Under the pieces are notes generated by a model. The model was not told the DNA's origin. It ran no database searches and was given only the letters and a program-made list of their open reading frames with translations. 64,000 nucleotides of DNA, taken from positions 868,001 through 932,000 of the forward strand of contig JADJFV010000001.1 in assembly GCA_016708435.1 (NCBI GenBank), written 5' to 3'. The DNA is from Leptospiraceae bacterium (GTDB lineage: Bacteria > Spirochaetota > Leptospiria > Leptospirales > Leptospiraceae). This document shows, piece by piece, positions 53,337 through 62,954 of this stretch; the stretch's first letter is position 1, and the number at the start of each line of letters is the position of its first letter. The translations under genes were made by a program, and so were the position numbers.

Positions 53337-55115
53337 TCAGAAAAAAATAGGTATATCTAATTTTCTTGCAATACGATAGGCAGCGTTTATGAGACCCACA
53401 TGACTATAAGTCTGCGGAAAATTTCCCCATTGACTTCCATCTTCTTCAATATCTTCGCTTAATAAATTTACATGGTTCGGAGCTTTTTTTAGAAGTCTTT
53501 CAAAAATAACTTGAGCTTCTTCCAATCGCCCGATGCAAGCAAGAGCCTCCACATACCAGAAAGAACAAATTAGAAATGTAGATTGCGGCTTACCGAAATC
53601 ATCCTCATGTATATAACGATATACTAAGCCATCTTTTGTGACAAGTTTTTCTTCAATTGCTTTCACATGCAGTCTTGCTTTTTCTGATTTTGGATCTAGA
53701 TAATTCATTGTGATAAGCTGTAAACAACTTGCATCTAAGTGGTCATTTCCAATAGCCTGTGTGTATGCTTTTATATTCGGGTTGTAGCAAGCTTCAATTT
53801 TTGCAGCAGCTTTTTCTTCTAATTGCTTGGCTAATTGTAATAAGTCTGGGTCTTTAAAATGAATTGCAATTTTGCTTGCCGCCTTTGCTCCAACCCATTG
53901 GAAAAGAAAAGTATAACAGTGCATCTGGCTTTTATTTCTAAATTCCCAAAGACCTGCATCTGGCTCGTCAATCGTTTTGGATATTAAATGAACTAGTTTA
54001 TAAATTAAATCCAAATTGATATCATTTAGATGTGATAAGCGTTTATCAATATAAAGGGGAAGCATACTTGCTAAAACTTGTCCATATACATCATTTTGAA
54101 TATGGGTATAAGCATCATTACCCACGCGAACCGGTTTGTTAATTCCTAAGTATCCTTCTAGAGGTAATTCTATTTCTAAAATTTTCTTTTCTCCTATTAT
54201 AGAGTAGAGTGGTTGTACACGGTCTGTTTCTTTGTAGAGGATATTCTCTATATACCGAAAGTATTTTTCTAGCTCCTCAAAATGTCCCATGCTATTAAAA
54301 GCTCTTAACGTATAATAGGAGTCTCTCATCCAACAATATCTATAATCCCAATTTCGAGAACTTTCATTGTATTCGGGTAAACTCGTTGTTCCTGAAGCTA
54401 TAATTCCTCCTGTATCTTCGAATTGATGTAATTTTAACGTAAGGGCTGAACGAATAATAACATCTTGATAAAGACTAGGAACGTAAGTTGTTTTTACCCA
54501 TTTTGTCCAATAAATACGGGTCTTTTCTAAAAATTCTTCGCAGGTTCTTTCAATTGCAGCCTCGAGAGGAACGCCATAGGAGAATATTAAATACTTCGGT
54601 TCCGTTAGTATAAAAGAGCTTTCCGATAAAATATATCCTAATGGGATATTTGTTGTTAGCCTCATTGGACTTCCCAGGTTATTGTATTGGATATGGTTAC
54701 TGCCCTGTAATAAAGTAGGTTTCGCATTTCCATACTCGTAAACTGGATTGCAGATAACTTTGATCTCTGGATTTCCGTCCAGAACTTCAATTTTTCGAAT
54801 CAGCATTTGAGGTCTAAAATATCTATCATATTGACTAAAGCGCGGAGCAAAATCGGTGACTTTGAATTTACTTTTTGTTGAATGAACTTCTGTTGTTAAA
54901 ATATTTGTATTTTCTATATAAGATTGTTGGTAAGTAATATCGACATTATCCGCAGGCAAAACTTTAAAACTACCTCCTTTCTTTGAATCGAGTAAGCTTC
55001 CGAAAACAAAACTACTGTCGAATCTAGGCATACACATCCATTGAACATTGGTTTCTATGTCAATGTAGGCAAGAAAAGAACAGTTACCGACTATCCCAAG
55101 ATTGTATTTATGCAT
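53337..55115 (-). CDS. Glycoside hydrolase family 15 protein (glucoamylase/trehalase-like)
   Basis: The 592-residue protein begins YNLGIVGNCSFLAYIDIETN, then WMCMPRFDSSFVFGSLLDS, typical of bacterial GH15. The (alpha/alpha)6 barrel carries NWDYRYCWMRDSYYTLRAF, GIIASGTTSLPEYN and LLSEDIEEDGSQWGNFPQTYSH, whose Glu residues include the likely catalytic acid. There is no signal peptide, so it works in the cytoplasm. Bacterial members hydrolyse trehalose or malto-oligosaccharides. Its position in an operon with otsAB favours trehalose. A decayed fragment of a closely related gene is at 58020-58132. Confidence 0.9.
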   Translation of the reverse strand: MHKYNLGIVGNCSFLAYIDIETNVQWMCMPRFDSSFVFGSLLDSKKGGSFKVLPADNVDITYQQSYIENTNILTTEVHSTKSKFKVTDFAPRFSQYDRYFRPQMLIRKIEVLDGNPEIKVICNPVYEYGNAKPTLLQGSNHIQYNNLGSPMRLTTNIPLGYILSESSFILTEPKYLIFSYGVPLEAAIERTCEEFLEKTRIYWTKWVKTTYVPSLYQDVIIRSALTLKLHQFEDTGGIIASGTTSLPEYNESSRNWDYRYCWMRDSYYTLRAFNSMGHFEELEKYFRYIENILYKETDRVQPLYSIIGEKKILEIELPLEGYLGINKPVRVGNDAYTHIQNDVYGQVLASMLPLYIDKRLSHLNDINLDLIYKLVHLISKTIDEPDAGLWEFRNKSQMHCYTFLFQWVGAKAASKIAIHFKDPDLLQLAKQLEEKAAAKIEACYNPNIKAYTQAIGNDHLDASCLQLITMNYLDPKSEKARLHVKAIEEKLVTKDGLVYRYIHEDDFGKPQSTFLICSFWYVEALACIGRLEEAQVIFERLLKKAPNHVNLLSEDIEEDGSQWGNFPQTYSHVGLINAAYRIARKLDIPIFF

Positions 55116-55265
55116 TTTTACTCCTGTGTATATCTCTTTAATTTTTCTTAAAATTGAATTGTATTTCTATTTCTCCAAATTATATTACTGTAATTGAATA
55201 ATATTGATTATCCGCAATAATTGTCAATTCCTCGTTTATATTCTAATTTTTTCTACAACTTAATA

Positions 55266-55433
55266 ATGAGTCAAGCTGAATATTATCAATTTATTTTTAT
55301 TGAAACTGGCAATACAGTTGTAGTATTAACGGAAAACATTTGTTATCCACTAGATAACATTCAAAGATTACCACCGGTTACAGCGAAAAAATTATCCCTT
55401 TTTATGATCAAAGAGTCATCAATTTTTTTTTAA
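55266..55433 (+). CDS. Small uncertain ORF
   Basis: Fifty-five codons from an ATG at 55266 (MSQAEYYQFIFIETGNTVVV). It has no motif and no clear ribosome site. The amino-acid composition is more protein-like than the surrounding frames. It lies between divergent genes and may be spurious. Confidence 0.25.
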   Translation: MSQAEYYQFIFIETGNTVVVLTENICYPLDNIQRLPPVTAKKLSLFMIKESSIFF

Positions 55434-55559
55434 ACTTTCAATTTGTGAGATTAGAATGGGGTTGATTTATGAGAAGAGTTTGAAATTCAATCAAAGTAAT
55501 TGAGTGTATCTCTTGTTGGCAAAACAAATCTACAAAAACACCTGCAACTAAGAATGTCT

Positions 55560-57230
55560 TCATGCTTGGTGCTTGCTTCTTTCTGCATCAAAATAATTTC
55601 GAATTGTATTTGCTGAGAAACCTAAATGCAAAGAAGATAGTCTCAGTATTTCGAGACTTGCCTCAAATTCTGGTTGAACCACATCAAATACTTCTAATTT
55701 ATTAATTTCCTCGACTTCCTCCAAAGTATTACTTCTAGCTATAATTTTTAATTTAAGAGATATGTTTTTTATACTTTGTATCATTTCTTTCGTTACAGAA
55801 AGTGATGGAACTGTTATAATTAAAAGCTTTGCCATTGTAATGTTAGCCGCATGCATAGCCGACTCTTGGCTTGAATCTCCAAATATGGCCGGAAATCCTT
55901 TTGTTTTTAATTTTTCAAATCGCTTATAATTATTTTCTATAAATACAAATTTATATTCAAGTTGTTGCAGAAAGTATCCAATATTTATTCCGATTCGACC
56001 TCCTCCTGCAATTATAATATGATCGGTTAGTCTTTCCTCCTGAATATTTACAAGTTGAATGCTCTTAGATTTTACGAATTTTAGTTTAATTTTGTAGAAT
56101 GGTGTAGTCAAAATTAAGAGAAAGGGAGAAACAAACATAGTTAAAACAGAGGTAGAAAGAATTACTGAAAAAATTTCCTTTGAAAGTATACCTTCATTTA
56201 AACCGAGCTTTGCTAATACAAATGAAAATTCTCCTATTTGCGCAAGACCCAGACCAACGGCAAGTGGAACTATATTAAAGTATCCAAAGGCTCTTGATAT
56301 GACCGCAAAGATTAAGAACTTTCCTAAAAGAACAAGTGAAACTATTATAAAAATAATTTTCCAATTCGCTAATAAAAAGTTAGGATCAAAAAGCATTCCG
56401 ATAGAGGTAAAAAAAATAAGCCCAAATATATCCCTAAGTGGAACAAGATCATTCATAGCCTTATGACTATATTCCGATTCGCTAAGCACAATCCCAGTAA
56501 TGAATGCACCTAATGCAAAAGAGAGACCGAGTGCATACGTTAAAAAACCTATGCCTAATCCGAGTGCCATGACGGATAATATAAATAATTCTCTTGAATG
56601 AAGTCTTGCCACTTTTCCTAGAATTGCTGGTATGATTTTAATTCCAAATACAAGAATCCCCACGAGTAACAGAATCACTTTAACGATAATCATTCCCAAA
56701 AGAGAAAAGCTTTCCGTTAGATGTTCCAATTGCGGAACCATGATCATCATGGGCACGGCAGCTAAGTCTTGCACAATTAATATTCCAAGCATTACTCTTG
56801 CGGATAACGTCCCCATTAAATTCCTGCTCATAAGAGTTTTCATTACTACCATTGTACTTGATAAAGATATAATACCTCCTAATACAATTGAACTAGTCCA
56901 ATTGTATCCTAATATCTTACCAATCCAATAACCGTAAAAAATGCAAAGGGCGATCTGTATAGGAGTTCCAACCAAGGCGATCATTCTAACTTCGACGATT
57001 TCTTGAAAGGAAATATCCAAACCAATCGAAAACAAAAGTAAAGCCACTCCGATTTCGGCAAGCAATTCGATTTCTACTAGATTAGAAACTGTAATGCCAT
57101 TTGTATTTGGTCCAATTATAATTCCGGCTACAATATAACCTAAAATTAATGGAAGATTTAATTTATGCGCAATAAAGCCAGTTATAAGTCCGGCTAATAT
57201 TATTATTACGATGTCTCCTGCTAATCCCAT
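55560..57230 (-). CDS. Kef-type CPA2 cation/proton antiporter with RCK domain
   Basis: The 556-residue protein has about 12 membrane segments beginning ILGYIVAGIIIGPNTNG. The CPA2 antiporter signatures are present (ALLLFSIGLDISFQEI and LGLSFALGAFITGIVLSESEYS). A C-terminal RCK/TrkA-N domain opens HIIIAGGGRIGINIGYFL. This is the layout of KefB/KefC and related K+/H+ antiporters, gated by NAD(H) or ligands. The usual KefF/KefG partner is missing. A truncated cyclic-nucleotide-binding gene lies upstream (57629-57845), and the other antiporter in the window (nhaA) also has such a gene upstream. Confidence 0.88.
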   Translation of the reverse strand: MGLAGDIVIIILAGLITGFIAHKLNLPLILGYIVAGIIIGPNTNGITVSNLVEIELLAEIGVALLLFSIGLDISFQEIVEVRMIALVGTPIQIALCIFYGYWIGKILGYNWTSSIVLGGIISLSSTMVVMKTLMSRNLMGTLSARVMLGILIVQDLAAVPMMIMVPQLEHLTESFSLLGMIIVKVILLLVGILVFGIKIIPAILGKVARLHSRELFILSVMALGLGIGFLTYALGLSFALGAFITGIVLSESEYSHKAMNDLVPLRDIFGLIFFTSIGMLFDPNFLLANWKIIFIIVSLVLLGKFLIFAVISRAFGYFNIVPLAVGLGLAQIGEFSFVLAKLGLNEGILSKEIFSVILSTSVLTMFVSPFLLILTTPFYKIKLKFVKSKSIQLVNIQEERLTDHIIIAGGGRIGINIGYFLQQLEYKFVFIENNYKRFEKLKTKGFPAIFGDSSQESAMHAANITMAKLLIITVPSLSVTKEMIQSIKNISLKLKIIARSNTLEEVEEINKLEVFDVVQPEFEASLEILRLSSLHLGFSANTIRNYFDAERSKHQA

Positions 57231-57436
57231 ACTAAATACAAATATATTTCTCTTTTAAAACGCAAGCAGAAAGCTTTTTTAGAGAAAATTGATTCTCCAT
57301 TTACTTTTATTTTCTAGATAAGCTTTAAATTATTCATTAAAATATTGAATAGAGAACAAATCTTTGCCTGTTTCCTTCTTGAAACTATTTGTTATGCATG
57401 TAATTGCATAAATTGAGGCTTCGGACGAAAAAATAA

Positions 57437-57607
57437 TTTAAAGCAGCTAGAAAATTGGGTATAACGAAATCTTGGAAAAAAGATGGGGCTTATTACTGGA
57501 CTAAAGAAGAGTTGCCTAATTCAAATATCTATGTCTTTGGGATTTTTACCGGTCGTGCTATTCCAGCGAGAGCGGATAAGGGCAAACATACGCGCTGTAT
57601 TCGATAA
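57437..57607 (+). pseudogene. C-terminal fragment of a DUF1566/Lcl-like secreted protein
   Basis: The plus-strand frame encodes AARKLGITKSWKKDGAYYWT and then NIYVFGIFTGRAIPARADKG, ending HTRCIR and a stop. The N-terminal part is absent, because a stop lies just upstream. The pattern (S-W-x-x-D-G-x-Y-Y-W, C-terminal RCIR) fits the family of the broken gene at 46651-46979. Confidence 0.6.
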
Positions 57608-57628
57608 ATATTAATATTCATAATCATC

Positions 57629-57845
57629 CTATTTTGTATAGCTTAATAATAAATTCAAATCTAAAATGGCTATTTTTTCTCCGTCGATAGTTAATAGATT
57701 TTTTTCTTGGATTCGCTCTAAGACTAAAATAATTTTTTCTTCCGAAATGGAAAAATAACCAGAGAGAAAATCCAATAGCTCAACTAGACTTAATTCGATG
57801 TATTTTTCAATTGTAAAATTAATCTGAACAAAGTGAATAATAGAG
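57629..57845 (-). pseudogene. C-terminal fragment of a cyclic-nucleotide-binding regulator paralogue
   Basis: The minus-strand translation reads FVQINFTIEKYIELSLVELL, DFLSGYFSISEEKI, EKNLLTIDGEKIAILDLNLL and SYTK, then stops. The intact gene at 59388-60008 has YVQIKFTIEKYIVINMIELI, EFLSGQFSIPEEKV and QKNLLSIDNENVTILDLKLL at the same places. The N-terminal cNMP domain is gone. Confidence 0.75.
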
Positions 57846-58019
57846 AAATTCCTTTAGATTCTAATTCAGTCAAAGTTAAATTTTAGAAAAATGTTTGATA
57901 AATCCAAAATTATCAAAGCCATTGATTTGATAATACGGACAATGAAATCTTATAATTCAATCCTGACACAATTTGGATTTCAGTTTAATTAAAAGTAAAT
58001 CTTCCAGAAATTTAATAAA

Positions 58020-58132
58020 GTGTTTTTATTAAATTCCGGCAAATTAGTAATAACCGCTACTATAATTCCACTGATGTTATAATATCGAAGCAATTTTAAA
58101 ATAAGTGCGGATCGGATGATAAGTGCTTGGTA
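58020..58132 (-). pseudogene. Internal fragment of a GH15 gene
   Basis: The minus-strand translation reads YQALIIRSALILKLLRYYNI and then SGIIVAVITNLPEF. The intact GH15 gene (53337-55115) has YQDVIIRSALTLKLHQFEDT and GGIIASGTTSLPEY. Stops follow. It abuts the nhaA stop at 58138. The stretch 57846-58019 shows no further recognisable sequence. Confidence 0.7.
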
Positions 58133-58137
58133 ATTCA

Positions 58138-59274
58138 TTATTCTCTCCGAAGTGAAAGCTTTAAAGATATAAAACCGATTGATCCAGCTAAGAGGGATGA
58201 AATCAAAATGATGAATTTAGCGTTGTTTATGATTTTTAAATCTTCAAAGGCTAGTAGGGTAATAAAAATAGACATGGTAAATCCAATTCCACCTAAAAAT
58301 CCGACTCCAAGAATATATTTCCAGTTTAAATCTTCTGGAAGTTTACATAATCCAATGCTTACGGCTAAAAATGTAAAAAGAAAAATTCCAATTGGTTTCC
58401 CTAAAATTAAACCAAGAAATATTCCTAAACTATAATTTTGAGTGAATAATTGTCCGATATCAGAACTTAAAACAATTGCGGTATTCGCTAAAGCAAAGAT
58501 TGGTAGAATAATAAAAGCAACTGGTTTATGTAAGAAATGTTGCAGATAATAGGAAGTAGACTCTTCATCTCCCTTACCAAATGGAATTGCAAATGCAAGT
58601 AATACGCCAGTGATTGTAGCATGAACTCCTGAATGCAGCATAAAATACCACATAGCCACTCCACCAATTAAATAAGGAATCAAACTTTTTACTTTGAGTC
58701 TATTTAATACAATTAGAATGATAAATATTCCAAGGGCTAAGAGTAAGTAAGTCCAATACAGTGTTTTAGTATAGAAAATTGCTATAATGATAATAGCACC
58801 CAGATCATCTATGACTGCGAGTGCTGTTAAAAATATTTTTAAAGAGACTGGAACACGGTTTCCCAAAAGAGAAAGAATTCCAAGTGCAAATGCTATATCA
58901 GTAGCCATTGGAATTCCGGCACCAGATTGCGTTGGAGTTTGGAAGTTAAAATATAAGTAAATACTTGCGGGCAGTATGATTCCTCCAATTGCTCCAAAAA
59001 TCGGAAGAAGTGCATCCTTTATGTTTGACAGTTCTCCCTGGTAGACTTCTCTTTCTAACTCTAAGCCTATAAGTAAGAAGAATATAGCCATTAGCCCATC
59101 ATTAATCCAATGTTCTAAACTTAATCCAATAACTTTAAAATGCCAGATATGGGTATAGATTTCTCCAAGTCCGGAATTTGCAAAAATTAGTGATAGAATT
59201 GTGCAGATAATTAGTATTAACCCTCCTGCTTTTTCGCTCTCAAAAAAATCATTAAATAATTTAGTTATTTTCAT
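58138..59274 (-). CDS. nhaA: Na+/H+ antiporter NhaA
   Basis: The 378-residue protein has about 12 membrane segments. Typical NhaA features are EHWINDGLMAIFFLLIGLELERE, GAGIPMATDIAFALGILSLLG (with the pair of Asp in the transport site at TDIAF and VIDDLGAI) and GIGFTMSIFITLLAF. The length is normal. It swaps internal Na+ for protons, and pH controls it. Upstream on the same strand is a cyclic-nucleotide-binding gene (59388-60008, 113-base gap), which may regulate it. Downstream are decayed gene fragments. Confidence 0.94.
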   Translation of the reverse strand: MKITKLFNDFFESEKAGGLILIICTILSLIFANSGLGEIYTHIWHFKVIGLSLEHWINDGLMAIFFLLIGLELEREVYQGELSNIKDALLPIFGAIGGIILPASIYLYFNFQTPTQSGAGIPMATDIAFALGILSLLGNRVPVSLKIFLTALAVIDDLGAIIIIAIFYTKTLYWTYLLLALGIFIILIVLNRLKVKSLIPYLIGGVAMWYFMLHSGVHATITGVLLAFAIPFGKGDEESTSYYLQHFLHKPVAFIILPIFALANTAIVLSSDIGQLFTQNYSLGIFLGLILGKPIGIFLFTFLAVSIGLCKLPEDLNWKYILGVGFLGGIGFTMSIFITLLAFEDLKIINNAKFIILISSLLAGSIGFISLKLSLRRE

Positions 59275-59387
59275 TTTTTACTCCATATTTACTTTCAATT
59301 TATTTAAGAAATAGTTCATTTTTATCACACCGGGTCCATAAGTTGATAAAGGGAATGTAATCTATCTTTCCGATCGTTTTTTCCAAA

Positions 59388-60008
59388 TTAATTGGAATAT
59401 CCCAGTAAAAGTTTTAAATCTAAAATAGTCACATTTTCATTATCAATACTGAGGAGATTTTTTTGGCTTAACCTATTTAGAAGAAGTGAGACCTTTTCTT
59501 CGGGAATAGAAAATTGCCCACTAAGAAATTCTATAAGTTCAATCATATTTATAACAATATATTTTTCTATTGTAAATTTAATTTGAACATATTGCACTAT
59601 ACGTGAAATAACTTTAAACTCTAAGTCGCCTAACTCCAAATTATCCATTAGAAAATCGGAAAGACTTACAAGTCTTTTTGCCAAGCCTTTAAATATGTTC
59701 ATCATAAATTCAGAATTATGAGAACTAAGTTCTATTACAATTTTCGGGTCGAGCTTAATTATATCAGAATCTTCTAATGCTTTAGCAGTAGAAATGCGGA
59801 TAGAATTATCTAAGAGTGCAAGTTCCCCGAAAATTTCTCCTGAATTTATAATTCCTACAATCCTTTCCGTACCGTTAATGCGTTTAAGTAATAATACTCT
59901 ACCTGTCTTTACAAAATATATATGCGTGGCTAATTCGCCTTCTCTAAATATAATAGAGTCCTTTGAAAAAGTTGATACAAATTTATTTAATAGTTCATTT
60001 GCTTCCAT
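59388..60008 (-). CDS. Cyclic-nucleotide-binding (Crp/Fnr-like) protein
   Basis: The 206-residue product opens with a cNMP-binding domain (FREGELATHIYFVKTGRVLLL, GEIFGELALLDNSIRISTAKA; the Arg in NSIRIS is at the phosphate-binding position). The C-terminal part (YIVINMIELIEFLSGQFSIP, then SLLLNRLSQKNLL) has the spacing of a Crp-type winged helix but a weak match. It may be a cAMP- or c-di-GMP-responsive regulator for nhaA downstream. A close paralogue fragment is at 57629-57845. Confidence 0.75.
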   Translation of the reverse strand: MEANELLNKFVSTFSKDSIIFREGELATHIYFVKTGRVLLLKRINGTERIVGIINSGEIFGELALLDNSIRISTAKALEDSDIIKLDPKIVIELSSHNSEFMMNIFKGLAKRLVSLSDFLMDNLELGDLEFKVISRIVQYVQIKFTIEKYIVINMIELIEFLSGQFSIPEEKVSLLLNRLSQKNLLSIDNENVTILDLKLLLGYSN

Positions 60009-60238
60009 TTTTAATTCCTTTTAAAAAAATTTCTGAGAGCTAAGTTCTTGTATTTAATACATTTTTTAAAACTGACATTGCGTAAAAAGGCAAAATTTTG
60101 GAAAATAAAACTTCAATAAGAATATTAGAAAAGGATAATGAGTTAATATTTTAGAATTCAAATATATTTCAATGTTTACCTAATACGAATAGTATTTGCA
60201 AATTTTATTATCATGTTTAAGTTAGACTAAATTTCATA

Positions 60239-61328
60239 ATGAAAAAAATATTATTTCTGTTAATTTTATACTTTCTAAATTTTACAAGGTCAACATTTTC
60301 TCAGAGCATAGTAGAACAAATAAAATTTGGGAGTTTTATTGATACTTATTATGCCTACGATTTAGAAAAACCGCCATCTCAAGATAGAGCATACACTACA
60401 TCAGCCGCACGAAACAATGCATTCAACATTAATCTTCTATATTTAGATGTTAATTTAAATTCAGAGAAAATTAGAGGAAGAGGTGCAGTTCACTATGGAA
60501 CATCTGTTACGGCAAATTATCTGGGGGAATCCACTGAAAGTAAGATAGCCAACCAATTTTCAGTTCGTAATATGCAAGAAGGATTCATTGGTTTTAAATT
60601 AGCCCCTAAATTATGGTTGGATGCAGGAATATATTTTTCCCATATAGGTTTTGGTAATTTTATCTCCAGAGAAAATTGGAGTTACACCCGATCTATGGTA
60701 GCTGATTTTAGTCCATACCAACAAGCAGGAATAAAACTAAGCTACGAATTAAATGCGAAGATTAGTATTCATTTCCATATTATGAATGGATGGGGAAACC
60801 TAGTTGAGACTAATACTGATAAGGCGGTGGGAGGATTTCTAGAATATAGGATTTTAAAAAAACTTTCGACTTACGTATTCAAACTTCGCTGGTAATGAGC
60901 AACCAAATGACAATCCATATTTGATAAGATATTTTAATAATTTGATAGCATACTATGATTTGAATGAAAAAATACAATTTGCGCAATCGGTGGATGTTGG
61001 TCATCAGAAAAAACCAGAGTCAAAAAGAGCATTTCAGCAATGGTATGGCTATGCATTCTTATTTAGATGGAAAGTAGTAAACCAAATTTATGCGACCTTT
61101 CGAATAGAAAGATTTTTAGATTCGAAGCAAATTGCTGTTTCAACCTCAACACCAAATGGATTTCAAGTTTCCGGGGCTTCGGTGAATCTTGATTACCATT
61201 ATGATCCAGTCCTAATGATTAGAAGTGAGATAAAATTATTGAAATCATTGGATCCAATCTTTGAAACGGTTGGTGGAAAAACAAGAATAGATAGACTAGT
61301 GGTAGTATCATTAAGTTTAAGAATCTAA
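60239..61328 (+). pseudogene. Outer-membrane beta-barrel porin broken by one frameshift
   Basis: The first frame (60239-60895) encodes a signal peptide (KKILFLLILYFLNFTRS) and an even run of amphipathic strands (FGSFIDTYYAYDLE, AVHYGTSVTANYLGE, GFIGFKLAPKLWLDAG). It stops after STYVFKLRW. In the neighbouring frame the same barrel goes on with SNFAGNEQPNDNPYLIRYFN and continues to 61328, ending in a strand with terminal aromatic-free LSLRI. The break is at about 60870-60885. The product resembles the OmpL/BBP2-type porins. The full protein would be about 360 residues. Confidence 0.7.
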
Positions 61329-61350
61329 TTCTTTTGAATATATATCAGAT

Positions 61351-62748
61351 TCACTCATGAATTACTTTTAACTCTCCATCTATGCTCAACCTGGAATTTA
61401 GAAAAGCAACTAGTTTTTTTTTCTTAATTGGATTGGGCTTTTGCTTCCATTTTATAATTAGAGATGGTTTTGGTTTTGTCTCACTTTCATCTATCTCGGT
61501 AATTGCCAAGTCACCAAAAGAAAATGATTTTACTTCTGGGAATAATATGGCTACTTCTTTCGATGCTTTAATCATCAATAAATCCCGATTTTTATAGTTC
61601 ATTAATTCTTTTTCCAAAGAAAATATTTTCTCGTCTTTTACTTTACTAACTTCATTTTTTATACCTTGGGATCCAATCATTTCTAAGACATGATTTACAT
61701 CTTGTGTTCCTGATTGATTTATTTTTAGAGTGACGTTGTCTAGTTCATATTTTTTTAGCTTTGATTCTAAATTTTTTATAGTAGAATTATTTAAAGTTTC
61801 TCCTACTAACGATATATCAATAAAAGCAGGCTCTGTTTTAGAAAAATCTACGCTCAATACTTTGCTATTCTTAAATATGAAATTTTCGGCCACGTATTTA
61901 TTCACTTTACGTTTAAAAATTTCTTTCTGAATTACGTTATACGCCATATATATACTGGGAAGAATTAAAATAATAGAAAAGTAGATTATATAGGATTTTA
62001 CTCTTCTATGTAATGCATCATCTACAGAATTTGCAGATTTGAAGTTTAAAAATCGAACAACGATTAATGTCGATAAGCCAATAAAAAAACTATTTATAAA
62101 AAATAAATAAAAAGCTCCAATTATAAATTTTAAATTACTCATTGCGATTCCATAACCAACTGTGCAAAGTGGAGGCATTAGAGCAGTAGCAATTGCTACT
62201 CCGGGAATTGCATTTGACTTTTCTTTTCTAGTTAAAGCGATGATTCCAATTCCTCCACCGAAAACTGCGATTAATACATCGTAAACCGTTGGATTTGTGC
62301 GAGCGAGTAATTCTGATTGTGCTTCACTCAGTGGAGTGATACTGAAATAAATCGCAGAGGTTAGAATACTAATAAAAGTAGCAACGGATAAATTGCGAAG
62401 AGATTTTTTCAATAAATCAAAATCATAAATCCCGAATGCAAGTCCTGCTCCGATAATCGGTCCCATCAAAGGTGAAATTAACATTGCTCCAATAATGACA
62501 GCGGTAGAATTTACATTTAGTCCTATCGAAGCGATAAAAATAGCAAATACCAATGCCCAAAGATTTCCTCCTTTGAATTCCACTGAGCGTTTAATACTTT
62601 CTAGACTTCCTGCTTCATCCGTATCTTCTTGAAGGTTGAATAGGTTTTTAAAATATTCTATCGTATTAAATTCAGTCTCTCGGATCACAGGTTTAGCTGC
62701 GACCGGTTCGATATCTGTCTGTTTTGGAAAATTATTTTTTTTAGGCAT
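61351..62748 (-). CDS. DUF389-family membrane protein
   Basis: The ATG at 62748 is chosen over 62763 because a GGAG lies nine bases upstream. The product (465 residues) has a charged N-terminal part and then a membrane core with the DUF389 signatures (VNSTAVIIGAMLISPLMGPI, AIPGVAIATALMPPLCTVGYG). A C-terminal soluble part holds BON-like strands (LGFDLAITEI-type). The family is widespread but its substrate is unknown. It lies between the broken porin and the prohibitin gene, on the other strand from both. Confidence 0.8.
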   Translation of the reverse strand: MPKKNNFPKQTDIEPVAAKPVIRETEFNTIEYFKNLFNLQEDTDEAGSLESIKRSVEFKGGNLWALVFAIFIASIGLNVNSTAVIIGAMLISPLMGPIIGAGLAFGIYDFDLLKKSLRNLSVATFISILTSAIYFSITPLSEAQSELLARTNPTVYDVLIAVFGGGIGIIALTRKEKSNAIPGVAIATALMPPLCTVGYGIAMSNLKFIIGAFYLFFINSFFIGLSTLIVVRFLNFKSANSVDDALHRRVKSYIIYFSIILILPSIYMAYNVIQKEIFKRKVNKYVAENFIFKNSKVLSVDFSKTEPAFIDISLVGETLNNSTIKNLESKLKKYELDNVTLKINQSGTQDVNHVLEMIGSQGIKNEVSKVKDEKIFSLEKELMNYKNRDLLMIKASKEVAILFPEVKSFSFGDLAITEIDESETKPKPSLIIKWKQKPNPIKKKKLVAFLNSRLSIDGELKVIHE

Positions 62749-62954
62749 TGCATTCCACTCCATTTTTAAAGTTAGAATTCTGAACCTACTTCTTCACGCG
62801 TATTAAAAATAGTAAATGACTTTTTACTTTCTTAAGACACTCCGTATAATCAATTAATCAAAGATTGTTTTTATGCCTCTCCATAAAAAAACTATTTACA
62901 TTCTATTTCCTAAATAAAGAATCTACTCATTGAAATTCATTGTAGGAGAATTGT

